64,000 bases of DNA from Nitrosomonas sp. (lineage in GTDB: Bacteria; Pseudomonadota; Gammaproteobacteria; Burkholderiales; Nitrosomonadaceae), in assembly GCA_019745325.1 (NCBI GenBank), contig JAIETK010000011.1, forward strand, positions 62,001-126,000. The letters run 5' to 3'. Shown piece by piece: positions 1-8,574 of this stretch. The position numbers were made by a program, and so were the translations under genes. The notes beneath the pieces are model-generated. The model did not search any database, was not told the origin of the DNA, and saw only the letters and a program-made list of their open reading frames with translations. Every line of letters starts with the position of its first letter. The stretch's first letter is position 1.

Positions 1-774
<774 letters not shown>

Positions 775-782
775 TCAAAAAT

Positions 783-1376
783 TCAAGTATCTTTGGCTTT
801 AGAAACCGACACCAGCGCCGGACGGATGATTCGTTCATGCAGCTTATAGCCTTTTTGCATAACCTGCACCACGGTATTGGGAGATAGTTCGGAATCCACC
901 ATGCACATGGCTTGATGCTGATGCGGATCGAATTTCTCACCTTTGGGATCAATGGCATTTATGCTGAATTTTTCAAAAACGGTCATCAGTTGTTTTTTCG
1001 TCAACTCCATGCCATTTTTATAACTCTCCACGGTCGCATTTTCCACCGCCAGCGCGGCTTCCAAGCTATCCATCACATTCAGCAATTCAGCCGAGAAATT
1101 TTCAACCGCGTATTTATGCGCATTGGCAACATCGCTTTGCGCGCGTTTGCGGATATTCTCGGTTTCCGCTTTCGCGCGTATCCACGCATCATGGTGCTCG
1201 GCGGCTTTTATCTCAGCCTCTTTCAACAATTGCTCAAGATTGGGCTGTGCAATGCCAATTCCACCTGTTTGAATGGTGGGGTCGTTGGTTGCGCCGGGAA
1301 TATTCATTCCCTCCATATTTTCTGCTGCGCCTGCTTGACTGGTTTCTGCATTTTGCGGATTTTCTGGACTTTGCAT
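783..1376 (-). CDS. grpE: GrpE nucleotide exchange factor
   Basis: GrpE releases ADP from DnaK during the chaperone cycle. The protein has 197 residues, normal for the family. It has an acidic, low-complexity N-terminus (about 1-45), a long helix (about 50-110, containing HHDAWIRAKAETENIRKRA) and a C-terminal beta domain with the conserved FDPHQHQAM segment. The ATG at 1374-1376 was chosen because AGGAGG lies just upstream. A longer frame starting at 1430 would run through the heat-shock promoter and add 18 residues foreign to the family. It lies directly upstream of dnaK in the same direction, the usual grpE-dnaK order. Confidence 0.96.
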   Translation of the reverse strand: MQSPENPQNAETSQAGAAENMEGMNIPGATNDPTIQTGGIGIAQPNLEQLLKEAEIKAAEHHDAWIRAKAETENIRKRAQSDVANAHKYAVENFSAELLNVMDSLEAALAVENATVESYKNGMELTKKQLMTVFEKFSINAIDPKGEKFDPHQHQAMCMVDSELSPNTVVQVMQKGYKLHERIIRPALVSVSKAKDT

Positions 1377-1402
1377 TATTCCTCCTAATAACTGTGCAAG
1401 CG

Positions 1403-1431
1403 ATATTGGGGTCACTGTTTGAAATTTCAAG
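1403..1431 (-). promoter_or_regulatory. Sigma-32 heat-shock promoter of grpE-dnaK
   Basis: Read on the minus strand, CTTGAAA (1431-1425) is followed after 13 bases by CCCCAATAT (1411-1403). This closely matches the sigma-32 consensus CTTGAAA-N11-16-CCCCATNT. It ends about 26 bases before the grpE ATG, so transcription would start inside a short leader. No CIRCE inverted repeat is visible, which argues for RpoH rather than HrcA control of this operon. Confidence 0.85.
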
Positions 1432-1499
1432 CCAGAAACAAAATTTTTTTACTTTCTCAGATTAGCTATTCCGGTTCAGTCGGTTACGCCACAAATCTG

Positions 1500-3033
<1,534 letters not shown>

Positions 3034-3171
3034 GGGTTATTGAAGCGCGGATTTTATCACGCCTGCCTGTTGTTGCAGATGGTATTCAGCGGCTGCGCAC
3101 TGTTCTTGCGTTCATAGCCGTGTAAAATAACAGCCATTACAATTAATAACCGCTGCTACTAAGAAACACGC

Positions 3172-3681
3172 ATGAACACTCAAAAGAAAATCAGGATATT
3201 GTTTGTCTGCATGGGCAATATTTGCCGCTCACCAACCGCCGATGCAGTATTTCGTCACCATGTCAAAAGTGCTGGCGTGGATCATTTGATCGAGGTCGAT
3301 TCTGCAGGAACGCACGCGTACCATATCGGCAACCCGCCGGATGAACGCTCGCAACGTACCGCGTTGAAGCGCGGCTACAAAATGGACGATTTGCGCGCGC
3401 GGGCGGTGGAATCGGACGATTTTGACGAATTCGATTATATTCTGGCGATGGATAAAGAAAATCTGCAACTGCTGCTGCAACGCAGTCCACGCCACCATCA
3501 CGGCAAGATTCATTTATTCATGAAATACGGCGAAAGCTACGAAGACGATACCGAAGTGCCCGATCCCTATTTCGGCGGTCATCAAGGCTTCGAATTGGTA
3601 CTGGACATGGTGGAAGAAGCCAGTCAGGGTTTGCTCAAGCATTTGCACGAAACCATTATCTTTAACAGGAATAATTCATGA
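3172..3681 (+). CDS. Low-molecular-weight protein tyrosine phosphatase family
   Basis: This is a 169-residue LMW-PTP-fold phosphatase. The catalytic P-loop is [10 protein letters not shown], with nucleophile Cys13 and Arg19 (CX5R), and the general-acid Asp is in VPDPYFGG near residue 128. The family dephosphorylates phosphotyrosine, and some members act on other small phosphoesters; the substrate here is unknown. The stop codon overlaps the adhC start by 4 bases (ATGA), so it is translationally coupled to the glutathione-dependent formaldehyde genes. That is an unusual partnership that may reflect regulation or simple operon fusion. Only a weak ribosome site precedes the ATG. Confidence 0.93.
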   Translation: MNTQKKIRILFVCMGNICRSPTADAVFRHHVKSAGVDHLIEVDSAGTHAYHIGNPPDERSQRTALKRGYKMDDLRARAVESDDFDEFDYILAMDKENLQLLLQRSPRHHHGKIHLFMKYGESYEDDTEVPDPYFGGHQGFELVLDMVEEASQGLLKHLHETIIFNRNNS

Positions 3682-4784
3682 AAACAAAAGCTGCCGTCGC
3701 CTGGAAAGCGGGCGAACCGTTAACCGTTGAAGAAATCGATCTGGAAGGTCCGAAATCCGGCGAAGTGCTGGTCGAGATCAAAGCCACCGGCATTTGCCAT
3801 ACCGATTACTACACACTGTCGGGCGCCGATCCGGAAGGTTTGTTTCCGGCCATTCTCGGCCACGAAGGCGCGGGCGTGGTGGTCGATGTCGGCCCTAACG
3901 TCAAATCGTTGCGCAAGGGCGATCACGTCATTCCGCTGTACACGCCGGAATGCCGCGAATGTAAATTCTGCCTGTCGAAAAAGACCAATTTATGCCAGGC
4001 CATCCGCGCCACGCAAGGCAAAGGATTGATGCCCGACAGCACCTCGCGTTTTTCCATCGACGGGAAGCCGCTGTTCCATTACATGGGCACCTCCACGTTT
4101 TCCAACTATACCGTGGTGCCGGAAATCGCCTTGGCCAAGATTCGCCAGGATGCGCCGTTCGATAAAGTATGCTACATCGGTTGCGGCGTCACCACCGGCA
4201 TCGGCGCGGTGATTTATACCGCCAAAGTCGAAGCTGGCGCGAATGTCGCCGTGTTCGGCTTAGGCGGTATCGGTTTGAACGTGATTCAAGGCGCGCGCAT
4301 GGTCGGCGCGGACAAAATCATCGGCATCGACATCAATCCCGAGCGCGAAACGATGGCGCGCAAATTCGGCATGACGCATTTCATCAACCCGAACGACGTG
4401 TCCAACATCGTCGACGCCGTGGTGCAACTGACCGACGGCGGCGCGGATTACAGTTTTGAATGCATCGGCAGCACCAAAGTCATGCGCCAAGCACTGGAGT
4501 GCACGCACAAAGGCTGGGGACGCAGCATCATCATCGGCGTCGCCGAAGCCGGTGCCGAAATCAGCACCCGCCCGTTCCAACTCGTCACCGGGCGCAAATG
4601 GGAAGGTTCGGCATTCGGCGGCGCACGCGGACGCACCGATGTGCCGAAAATCGTCGACTGGTACATGGAAGGCAAAATCGACATCGACTCGCTGATCACG
4701 CACACACTGACGCTGGACAACATCAACGAAGGCTTCCGCCTGATGAAAGCCGGCGAATCGATCCGCTCCGTAGTGATTTACTGA
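3678..4784 (+). CDS. adhC: S-(hydroxymethyl)glutathione dehydrogenase (class III alcohol dehydrogenase)
   Basis: This zinc enzyme oxidises the spontaneous formaldehyde-glutathione adduct to S-formylglutathione with NAD. The protein has 368 residues, as expected. Catalytic zinc ligands are seen in GICHTDYY (Cys40) and GHEGAG (His62) plus the CGVTTGIGA segment. The structural zinc cluster is CRECKFC plus Cys106. The Rossmann motif is [13 protein letters not shown]. The class III fingerprint ([16 protein letters not shown] and the conserved C-terminus [10 protein letters not shown]) separates it from ordinary alcohol dehydrogenases. It overlaps the phosphatase stop and is followed after 2 bases by fghA, so the pathway is a tight operon. 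Also named frmA in other bacteria. Confidence 0.97.
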   Translation: MKTKAAVAWKAGEPLTVEEIDLEGPKSGEVLVEIKATGICHTDYYTLSGADPEGLFPAILGHEGAGVVVDVGPNVKSLRKGDHVIPLYTPECRECKFCLSKKTNLCQAIRATQGKGLMPDSTSRFSIDGKPLFHYMGTSTFSNYTVVPEIALAKIRQDAPFDKVCYIGCGVTTGIGAVIYTAKVEAGANVAVFGLGGIGLNVIQGARMVGADKIIGIDINPERETMARKFGMTHFINPNDVSNIVDAVVQLTDGGADYSFECIGSTKVMRQALECTHKGWGRSIIIGVAEAGAEISTRPFQLVTGRKWEGSAFGGARGRTDVPKIVDWYMEGKIDIDSLITHTLTLDNINEGFRLMKAGESIRSVVIY

Positions 4785-4786
4785 TC

Positions 4787-5629
4787 GTGACGGCACTCGA
4801 AACCCGCAGCCTGCATCACTGTTTTGGCGGCACTCAAGGCTATTATCAGCATCCATCCAAAGTGATCGGCCTACCGATGCGCTTCTCCGTGTATCAACCG
4901 CCGCAAGCCAAAGATCACGCCGTGCCGGTGCTGTTTTTCCTCGCCGGACTGACTTGCACCGAAGAAACGTTCATGATCAAAGCCGGGGCGCAGCGCTACG
5001 CCGCCGAGCTCGGCTTGATGCTGGTCACGATGGACACCAGCCCGCGCCAAACCGGCATTTCCGGCGAAACCGACACCTGGGATTTCGGCGCCGGCGCCGG
5101 ATTTTATCTCGACGCAACGCAAGCACCGTGGTCGAAGCATTACCGCATGGAAAGCTACATCACGCAGGAACTACGCAACATCATCGCCGAACAATTCCCA
5201 GCAGACAAAAACCGCATCGGCATCTTCGGCCATTCGATGGGCGGTCATGGGGCGTTAACCTTGGCGCTGCGTTACCCCGAACTATTCCGTTCGGTCTCAG
5301 CATTCGCGCCGATCTGTGCACCGATACGCTGCCCGTGGGGACAAAAAGCATTCAGCCACTACCTCGGCAAAAACCCGCAAGACTGGCAACTCTACGACAC
5401 CACCGCACTGCTCCAAGCCGGACACCGCGTCCCCGATCTGCTCGTCGACCAAGGATTTAACGACCAATTCCTAACCACACAACTCTTCCCCGAAGCACTG
5501 GAACAAGCCTGCGGCGACGCCGGTCAACCACTGACCCTGCGCTATCATCAAGGCTATGATCACAGTTATTACTTTATCAGCACGTTTATGGGTGAGCATT
5601 TGAAATACCACCAAGAGCAGCTTGGATAG
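4787..5629 (+). CDS. fghA: S-formylglutathione hydrolase
   Basis: This esterase-D-family alpha/beta hydrolase splits S-formylglutathione into formate and glutathione, completing formaldehyde detoxification after AdhC. A GTG start two bases after the adhC stop gives 280 residues, the usual size. The much longer open frame to the left lies over adhC and is not real. The catalytic triad is visible: Ser150 in GHSMGGHG, Asp in LVDQGFNDQF and His in GYDHSYYF. The oxyanion-hole region LFFLAGLTCTEE and the SPRQTGISGE loop are conserved. Formate made here could be taken up by the formate-tetrahydrofolate ligase encoded at 10986-12611. The downstream 260 bp show no clear terminator. Confidence 0.96.
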   Translation: MTALETRSLHHCFGGTQGYYQHPSKVIGLPMRFSVYQPPQAKDHAVPVLFFLAGLTCTEETFMIKAGAQRYAAELGLMLVTMDTSPRQTGISGETDTWDFGAGAGFYLDATQAPWSKHYRMESYITQELRNIIAEQFPADKNRIGIFGHSMGGHGALTLALRYPELFRSVSAFAPICAPIRCPWGQKAFSHYLGKNPQDWQLYDTTALLQAGHRVPDLLVDQGFNDQFLTTQLFPEALEQACGDAGQPLTLRYHQGYDHSYYFISTFMGEHLKYHQEQLG

Positions 5630-5889
5630 TTTACGGCTACATTGCAAAAATGAGCTGGATGAAAATTATATGTATCCGGGCGCTGCTATTGCGACTTATT
5701 GATAATACTCTTGATTCGCAACCTGGCTCAATGCGCGAAGTACCTGAAGGGGCATGCTGCCTGATCCCTAACACGGTATAACTTTATTCTTACTTCCTCA
5801 TTTTGCAAAACAAAAGAGATTTATAGCATTCTTCCAGAGTTATGCTATATATAGTTTTATCTGATGCGCATGATAACAAGGAGGAATTT

Positions 5890-6360
5890 ATGGTTTTCTG
5901 GTTCGGAATGTTTGGATTCTTGTTAGTAATTGGAGCATTATCTGAAACGATTCATTGGGGATGGAGCATTCTTGGATTGACATTTATATATTCATCTATG
6001 ACTCTCTTCCGACAAAGATATAAAGCCGCTTCAAATGCAATTCGCGCGAAGTATACTTTTGATCTTCTTTCTGAATCAGACCGCGATGAAGTTATGGAAT
6101 CAGTATCAAACTTAATGTCAACCGCTAAATATCCAGTACGGGATTCGGAAGATACATTAAATTTTATGCGCCCTGAACAGAGGTATGGTTTTATCGCGCT
6201 GGGAATGTCACGTATTGGGATACCTCCTAAAATTGGGAATGAGTGGTATGAAGTTCATAATCCATTTTCTGAAATTTTGGGTGCTCACCGTGAAATTGCA
6301 TGGGTGAAGCACCAGATTAAACGCAAATATGGTGTAGACGTTAATTTTGATAACGTCTAA
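5890..6360 (+). CDS. Unrecognised small membrane protein, A+T-rich
   Basis: I do not recognise the family. The frame is 156 residues from the ATG at 5890, chosen because AAGGAGG lies at 5878-5884; an upstream ATG at 5842 lacks such a site. Residues 1-40 form one long or two short hydrophobic helices (MVFWFGMFGFLLVIGALSE, then WSILGLTFIYSSM). The rest is soluble and charged, ending HQIKRKYGVDVNFDN. Its base composition is clearly richer in A+T than adhC/fghA before it, as is the next gene. This suggests recent acquisition. The two may form one transcript (58-bp gap). Confidence 0.6.
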   Translation: MVFWFGMFGFLLVIGALSETIHWGWSILGLTFIYSSMTLFRQRYKAASNAIRAKYTFDLLSESDRDEVMESVSNLMSTAKYPVRDSEDTLNFMRPEQRYGFIALGMSRIGIPPKIGNEWYEVHNPFSEILGAHREIAWVKHQIKRKYGVDVNFDNV

Positions 6361-6418
6361 CCCACCTATTAAACGAATTAAGCTGTCACGCACATTTTGT
6401 ATCATGCGATAAGTATCT

Positions 6419-6886
6419 ATGAATCGCTTCTTCATCTTTATTGGTAAACATAAACCTGATATCTATGCTCTGATACTTTCTTTTCTTTGTTTAATTATTG
6501 GCTTATGTCTTGGATTAAATAGTGAACCCATTTGGTTAAATCGTTCGGGAGCGATAATTATTATTATCGGTGTTTGTTTAGCTGCAAATAATTTTCCTGA
6601 ATGGGTACAAACGGAGGCACTGCAAGGTCTTGAAAAAGAACTCCCTAATATAATGCAAGAAGCAATAATGGAATTTGAGAAAGACGAAAGGTTAGTTACT
6701 GATGAAAAAAGAAAAAGTATTGAAGTCGATATTAAATCAAGAATCCAAAAAAATTTAAATAATCATTCCGGAAAAATAAAGAATCGAATAAAGAAACTGG
6801 AAATTACGTTGATTGTGTTAGGAACATTTCTTAACGGATTTGGTGACTACTTTATTGGGTTACTTAAAAATTATACAAGTTTGTGA
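6419..6886 (+). CDS. Unrecognised membrane protein with charged helical middle
   Basis: The frame has 155 residues and no recognised family. Two N-terminal hydrophobic segments (about 15-35, ALILSFLCLIIGLCLG, and 42-58, SGAIIIIIGVCLAA) are followed by a charged, probably helical region (about 65-130, rich in Lys, Glu and Asn). A final hydrophobic stretch (LEITLIVLGTFLNGFGDYFIGLL) ends the protein, which may therefore have three membrane passes with a loop domain. It is very A+T-rich with AAA/AAT codon use unlike the core genes. It directly precedes the toxin-antitoxin block, and the pair with the gene at 5890 looks like a transferred module. Confidence 0.55.
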   Translation: MNRFFIFIGKHKPDIYALILSFLCLIIGLCLGLNSEPIWLNRSGAIIIIIGVCLAANNFPEWVQTEALQGLEKELPNIMQEAIMEFEKDERLVTDEKRKSIEVDIKSRIQKNLNNHSGKIKNRIKKLEITLIVLGTFLNGFGDYFIGLLKNYTSL

Positions 6887-6892
6887 GAAAAC

Positions 6893-7027
6893 ATGAAGAC
6901 GCAATCAGATCCGTCTGTGAGCACACAGGGCCAGGTGCCAAATCACGAATCCGATACAAGCAATGCGCCCCCAGTTCCACTCGGCACGCTCATCAATGTT
7001 TTAAAACAAGCAAGACTGAAAAAGTAG
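6893..7027 (+). CDS. Possible 44-residue peptide, weak
   Basis: An ATG seven bases after the previous stop opens 44 codons beginning MKTQSDPSVSTQGQVPNHES and ending NVLKQARLKK. It ends 8 bases before the start of the broken hicB. The peptide is polar, with a short basic amphipathic tail. It has no recognised family, and a 44-codon frame could occur by chance. It is recorded because it fits neatly between two genes on the same strand. Confidence 0.25.
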   Translation: MKTQSDPSVSTQGQVPNHESDTSNAPPVPLGTLINVLKQARLKK

Positions 7028-7035
7028 AGGTGTGT

Positions 7036-7249
7036 ATGCGTTATATGGTTGTTATTGAAGAAGGTCCGGCGAGCTTTGGCGCCTACGTTCCCGATCTTCC
7101 GGGTTTGCATAGCTGCCGGCGAATCAGCGGAAGAAGTATTGCAGCTTATTCAGGAAGCCATTGAATTCCATATTGAAGGCCTTAAAGAAGAAGGTCAGAA
7201 AATCCCAGTACCGCATTGCTCAAGTTCGTTTGTTGAAGTGCAGATTTGA
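7036..7249 (+). pseudogene. HicB-family antitoxin, broken by one extra base
   Basis: Frame 1 reads MRYMVVIEEGPASFGAYVP then DLPG and goes wrong. The continuation CIAAGESAEEVLQLIQEAIE and onward is intact one frame over, ending at the stop 7247-7249. Removing one T from the TTT at 7104-7106 joins the halves into a normal 70-residue HicB partial-RNase-H-fold protein (typical core PDLPGC-AAGES). HicB proteins neutralise the HicA mRNA-cleaving toxin. No hicA lies upstream; the nearest one, at 7287, has its own hicB behind it. The indel could be real decay or a homopolymer sequencing error. Confidence 0.85.
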
Positions 7250-7286
7250 CGATAAGAATCGTACCGAAAACAGCATGTGGTGATGT

Positions 7287-7484
7287 ATGCCAAAAAAAAT
7301 CAAAGAACTCATCGGTGAACTAGAAAAAGCGGGGTTTGTTAATCGAGGCGGCAAAGGCAGTCATAGAAATTTTATCCACCCGTTGGTGATGAAACCGGTT
7401 GTAATCTCCGGAAATGCGGGCGATGATGCCAAGAAATATCAGGAAAAAGCGGTTGCAACGGCTATAGAGGAATCCAAAAAATGA
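7287..7484 (+). CDS. hicA: HicA-family mRNA interferase toxin
   Basis: The product is a 65-residue double-stranded-RNA-binding-fold toxin of the HicA/YcfA family, which cleaves mRNA independently of or on the ribosome. The family core is visible: IKELIGELEKAGF, then GGKGSHRNFIHP with the catalytic His of GSH, then PVVISGN. Its stop overlaps the start of the following hicB by 4 bases (7481-7484), the usual translational coupling of toxin and antitoxin. It is flanked on both sides by HicB proteins, one broken and one intact. The intact downstream one is the likely partner. Confidence 0.92.
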   Translation: MPKKIKELIGELEKAGFVNRGGKGSHRNFIHPLVMKPVVISGNAGDDAKKYQEKAVATAIEESKK

Positions 7485-7720
7485 ATGCAAAACACCATTA
7501 TGTGAAAATTGTCGAGTGGTCCGATGAAGATCAATGTTTTGTCGGCAGTTGCCCCGGACTTTTTTATGGCGGGTGTCATGGCGATGATGAGAAACAGGTT
7601 TTTGCCGAACTCTGCGAAATCGTTGATGAAACGATTGCCTTGTACGAAAGAGATGGCAAATTATTACCGCCACCGACATCGGGCAAAGATTATGCAAATA
7701 AAATGCTCGGCATAGCTTAA
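7481..7720 (+). CDS. hicB: HicB-family antitoxin
   Basis: The product has 79 residues. The N-terminal part has the partial RNase-H fold (YVKIVEWSDEDQCFVGSCPG, then GGCHGDDEKQVFAELCEIV) and ends with PPPTSGKDYANKML. It should bind and inhibit the HicA encoded just upstream and repress their shared promoter. No separate helix-turn-helix domain is obvious after residue 60, so DNA binding may be weak or may use another surface. The 4-base overlap with hicA supports a functional pair. Confidence 0.9.
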   Translation: MNAKHHYVKIVEWSDEDQCFVGSCPGLFYGGCHGDDEKQVFAELCEIVDETIALYERDGKLLPPPTSGKDYANKMLGIA

Positions 7721-7740
7721 CCGTTATTTTCTCAAATACA

Positions 7741-7821
7741 CAAATTTATCTTAACGCAATGACTATGTTACTGTCGCCATTGTTAATTGAATGCACAGTC
7801 ATACCGTACGGAAATCAAAAT
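7741..7821 (+). repeat. 81-bp direct repeat, copy A (upstream of phd/yoeB)
   Basis: This 81-bp segment recurs at 10477-10557. The last 41 bases match at 34 positions, including ATGCAC, CATACC and GGAAATCA blocks, and the first half shares CAAATTT and CAATGA-TATGTT. Copy A leads directly into the phd start codon. It probably carries the promoter and operator of the toxin-antitoxin pair. With the fhs remnant it marks an old duplication. Confidence 0.75.
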
Positions 7822-8092
7822 GGATAACATCAGCGTCAATAAATTTCGCGACAACCTGAAAAATATCGTTGAGAAGGTTATCAGCGAACATCAGCCGGTT
7901 AAAATCACCCGTCGAAACGGTGAAGATTTTGTGGTCATCAGCGCCCAGGATTGGGCACGTGAACAAGAAACACTGTTTGTGCTTCAAAATTCCCCTCTCA
8001 TGCAACAAATTCTGGCTTCGACACAAACCCACGCCGCAAAATCGGGATACACGCCATCGGATGAAAAAACCCAAAAGATCCTTGGTGTTTGA
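7820..8092 (+). CDS. Phd/YefM-family antitoxin
   Basis: The ATG at 7820 gives 90 residues. An upstream TTG-initiated frame would read back through the direct repeat and was not used. The N-terminal half shows the Phd/YefM DNA-binding fold (ISVNKFRDNLKNIVEKV, then PVKITRRNGEDFVVISAQDW). The C-terminal tail, which normally wraps round a YoeB/Txe toxin, is present. It overlaps the toxin start at 8061 by 32 bases, giving tight coupling. It likely autorepresses from repeat A. The antitoxin looks intact although its toxin is not. Confidence 0.9.
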   Translation: MDNISVNKFRDNLKNIVEKVISEHQPVKITRRNGEDFVVISAQDWAREQETLFVLQNSPLMQQILASTQTHAAKSGYTPSDEKTQKILGV

Positions 8093-8341
8093 AGGTAATA
8101 CTTGGGAAGTTTACGAAACACTGAAAACGCGTGACCCGCGCCTGCATAAATCGCTTTGCAACATCCTGAAAGAAATGTTGCGTGATGATCCGGCGGCGGG
8201 TATCGGCAAACCGGAATTGTCGCGTCATAACTTAATAGGCTTTTGGTCGCGTCGGCTTAGCCAAAAAGATCGCGTAATCTACAAATTTGACGACAAGTAC
8301 GTGTATATTTTTCTATTGGCGGGCATTACGAACAACTGTAA
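8061..8341 (+). pseudogene. YoeB/Txe-family mRNA interferase, frameshifted at its catalytic end
   Basis: The frame from 8061 encodes a YoeB-type ribosome-dependent RNase core, including KPELSRHNLIGFWSRRLSQKD. The family C-terminus GGHYEQ (catalytic His and Tyr) is not in this frame. It lies one frame over and ends at the TAA 8339-8341. Adding one T to the five-T run at 8308-8312 restores a 93-residue toxin. As given, translation instead runs on to 8372 with an unrelated tail, NNCNYALHRQNRH, and should lack activity. It may be a real inactivating mutation or a homopolymer error. It is followed after 2 bases by the fhs remnant. Confidence 0.85.
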
Positions 8342-8343
8342 CT

Positions 8344-8457
8344 ATGCACTCCATCGTCAAAATCGCCACTAAGCTTGGTTTGCAACCAGATAGCTTGATG
8401 CTGTTCGGCAAGCACATGGCGAAACTGCAGCTGAGCGCTTTGCCGAACTTGGATTAA
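8344..8457 (+). pseudogene. Remnant of the first 37 codons of fhs
   Basis: The translated segment (IATKLGLQPDSLMLFGKHMA) is plainly homologous to the start of the full fhs at 10986 (IAAKLNLQPDNLMLFGEHMA). Similarity holds from the ATG to about codon 35, where the remnant ends in a TAA and the rest of fhs is absent. The nucleotide similarity is moderate, so the copy is old. It follows the (repaired) toxin stop by 2 bases, implying that a TA pair once sat in the same transcript as fhs. Confidence 0.85.
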
Positions 8458-8574
8458 GGAATTTATTAATTATTCTAAAACAATAAGCAATCCAATATAA
8501 TGTAAGCTTGCTTATAAGAAAGACTGTTTACGTTACATTGATTTCGCCTTTTTCCAATTTATGGAGGCATCATC

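Noticed and set aside
1377..1430. Eighteen extra codons at the start of grpE
   Set aside because: They read through the heat-shock promoter; the AGGAGG site fits the ATG at 1376.
4460..4786. The 109-codon N-terminal extension of fghA
   Set aside because: It lies out of frame over adhC; the family N-terminus begins right at the GTG 4787.
4260..5460. Long open frames on both strands over adhC and fghA, including a 198-residue minus frame
   Set aside because: They are shadows of G+C-rich codon use in the real genes and have neither ribosome sites nor family motifs.
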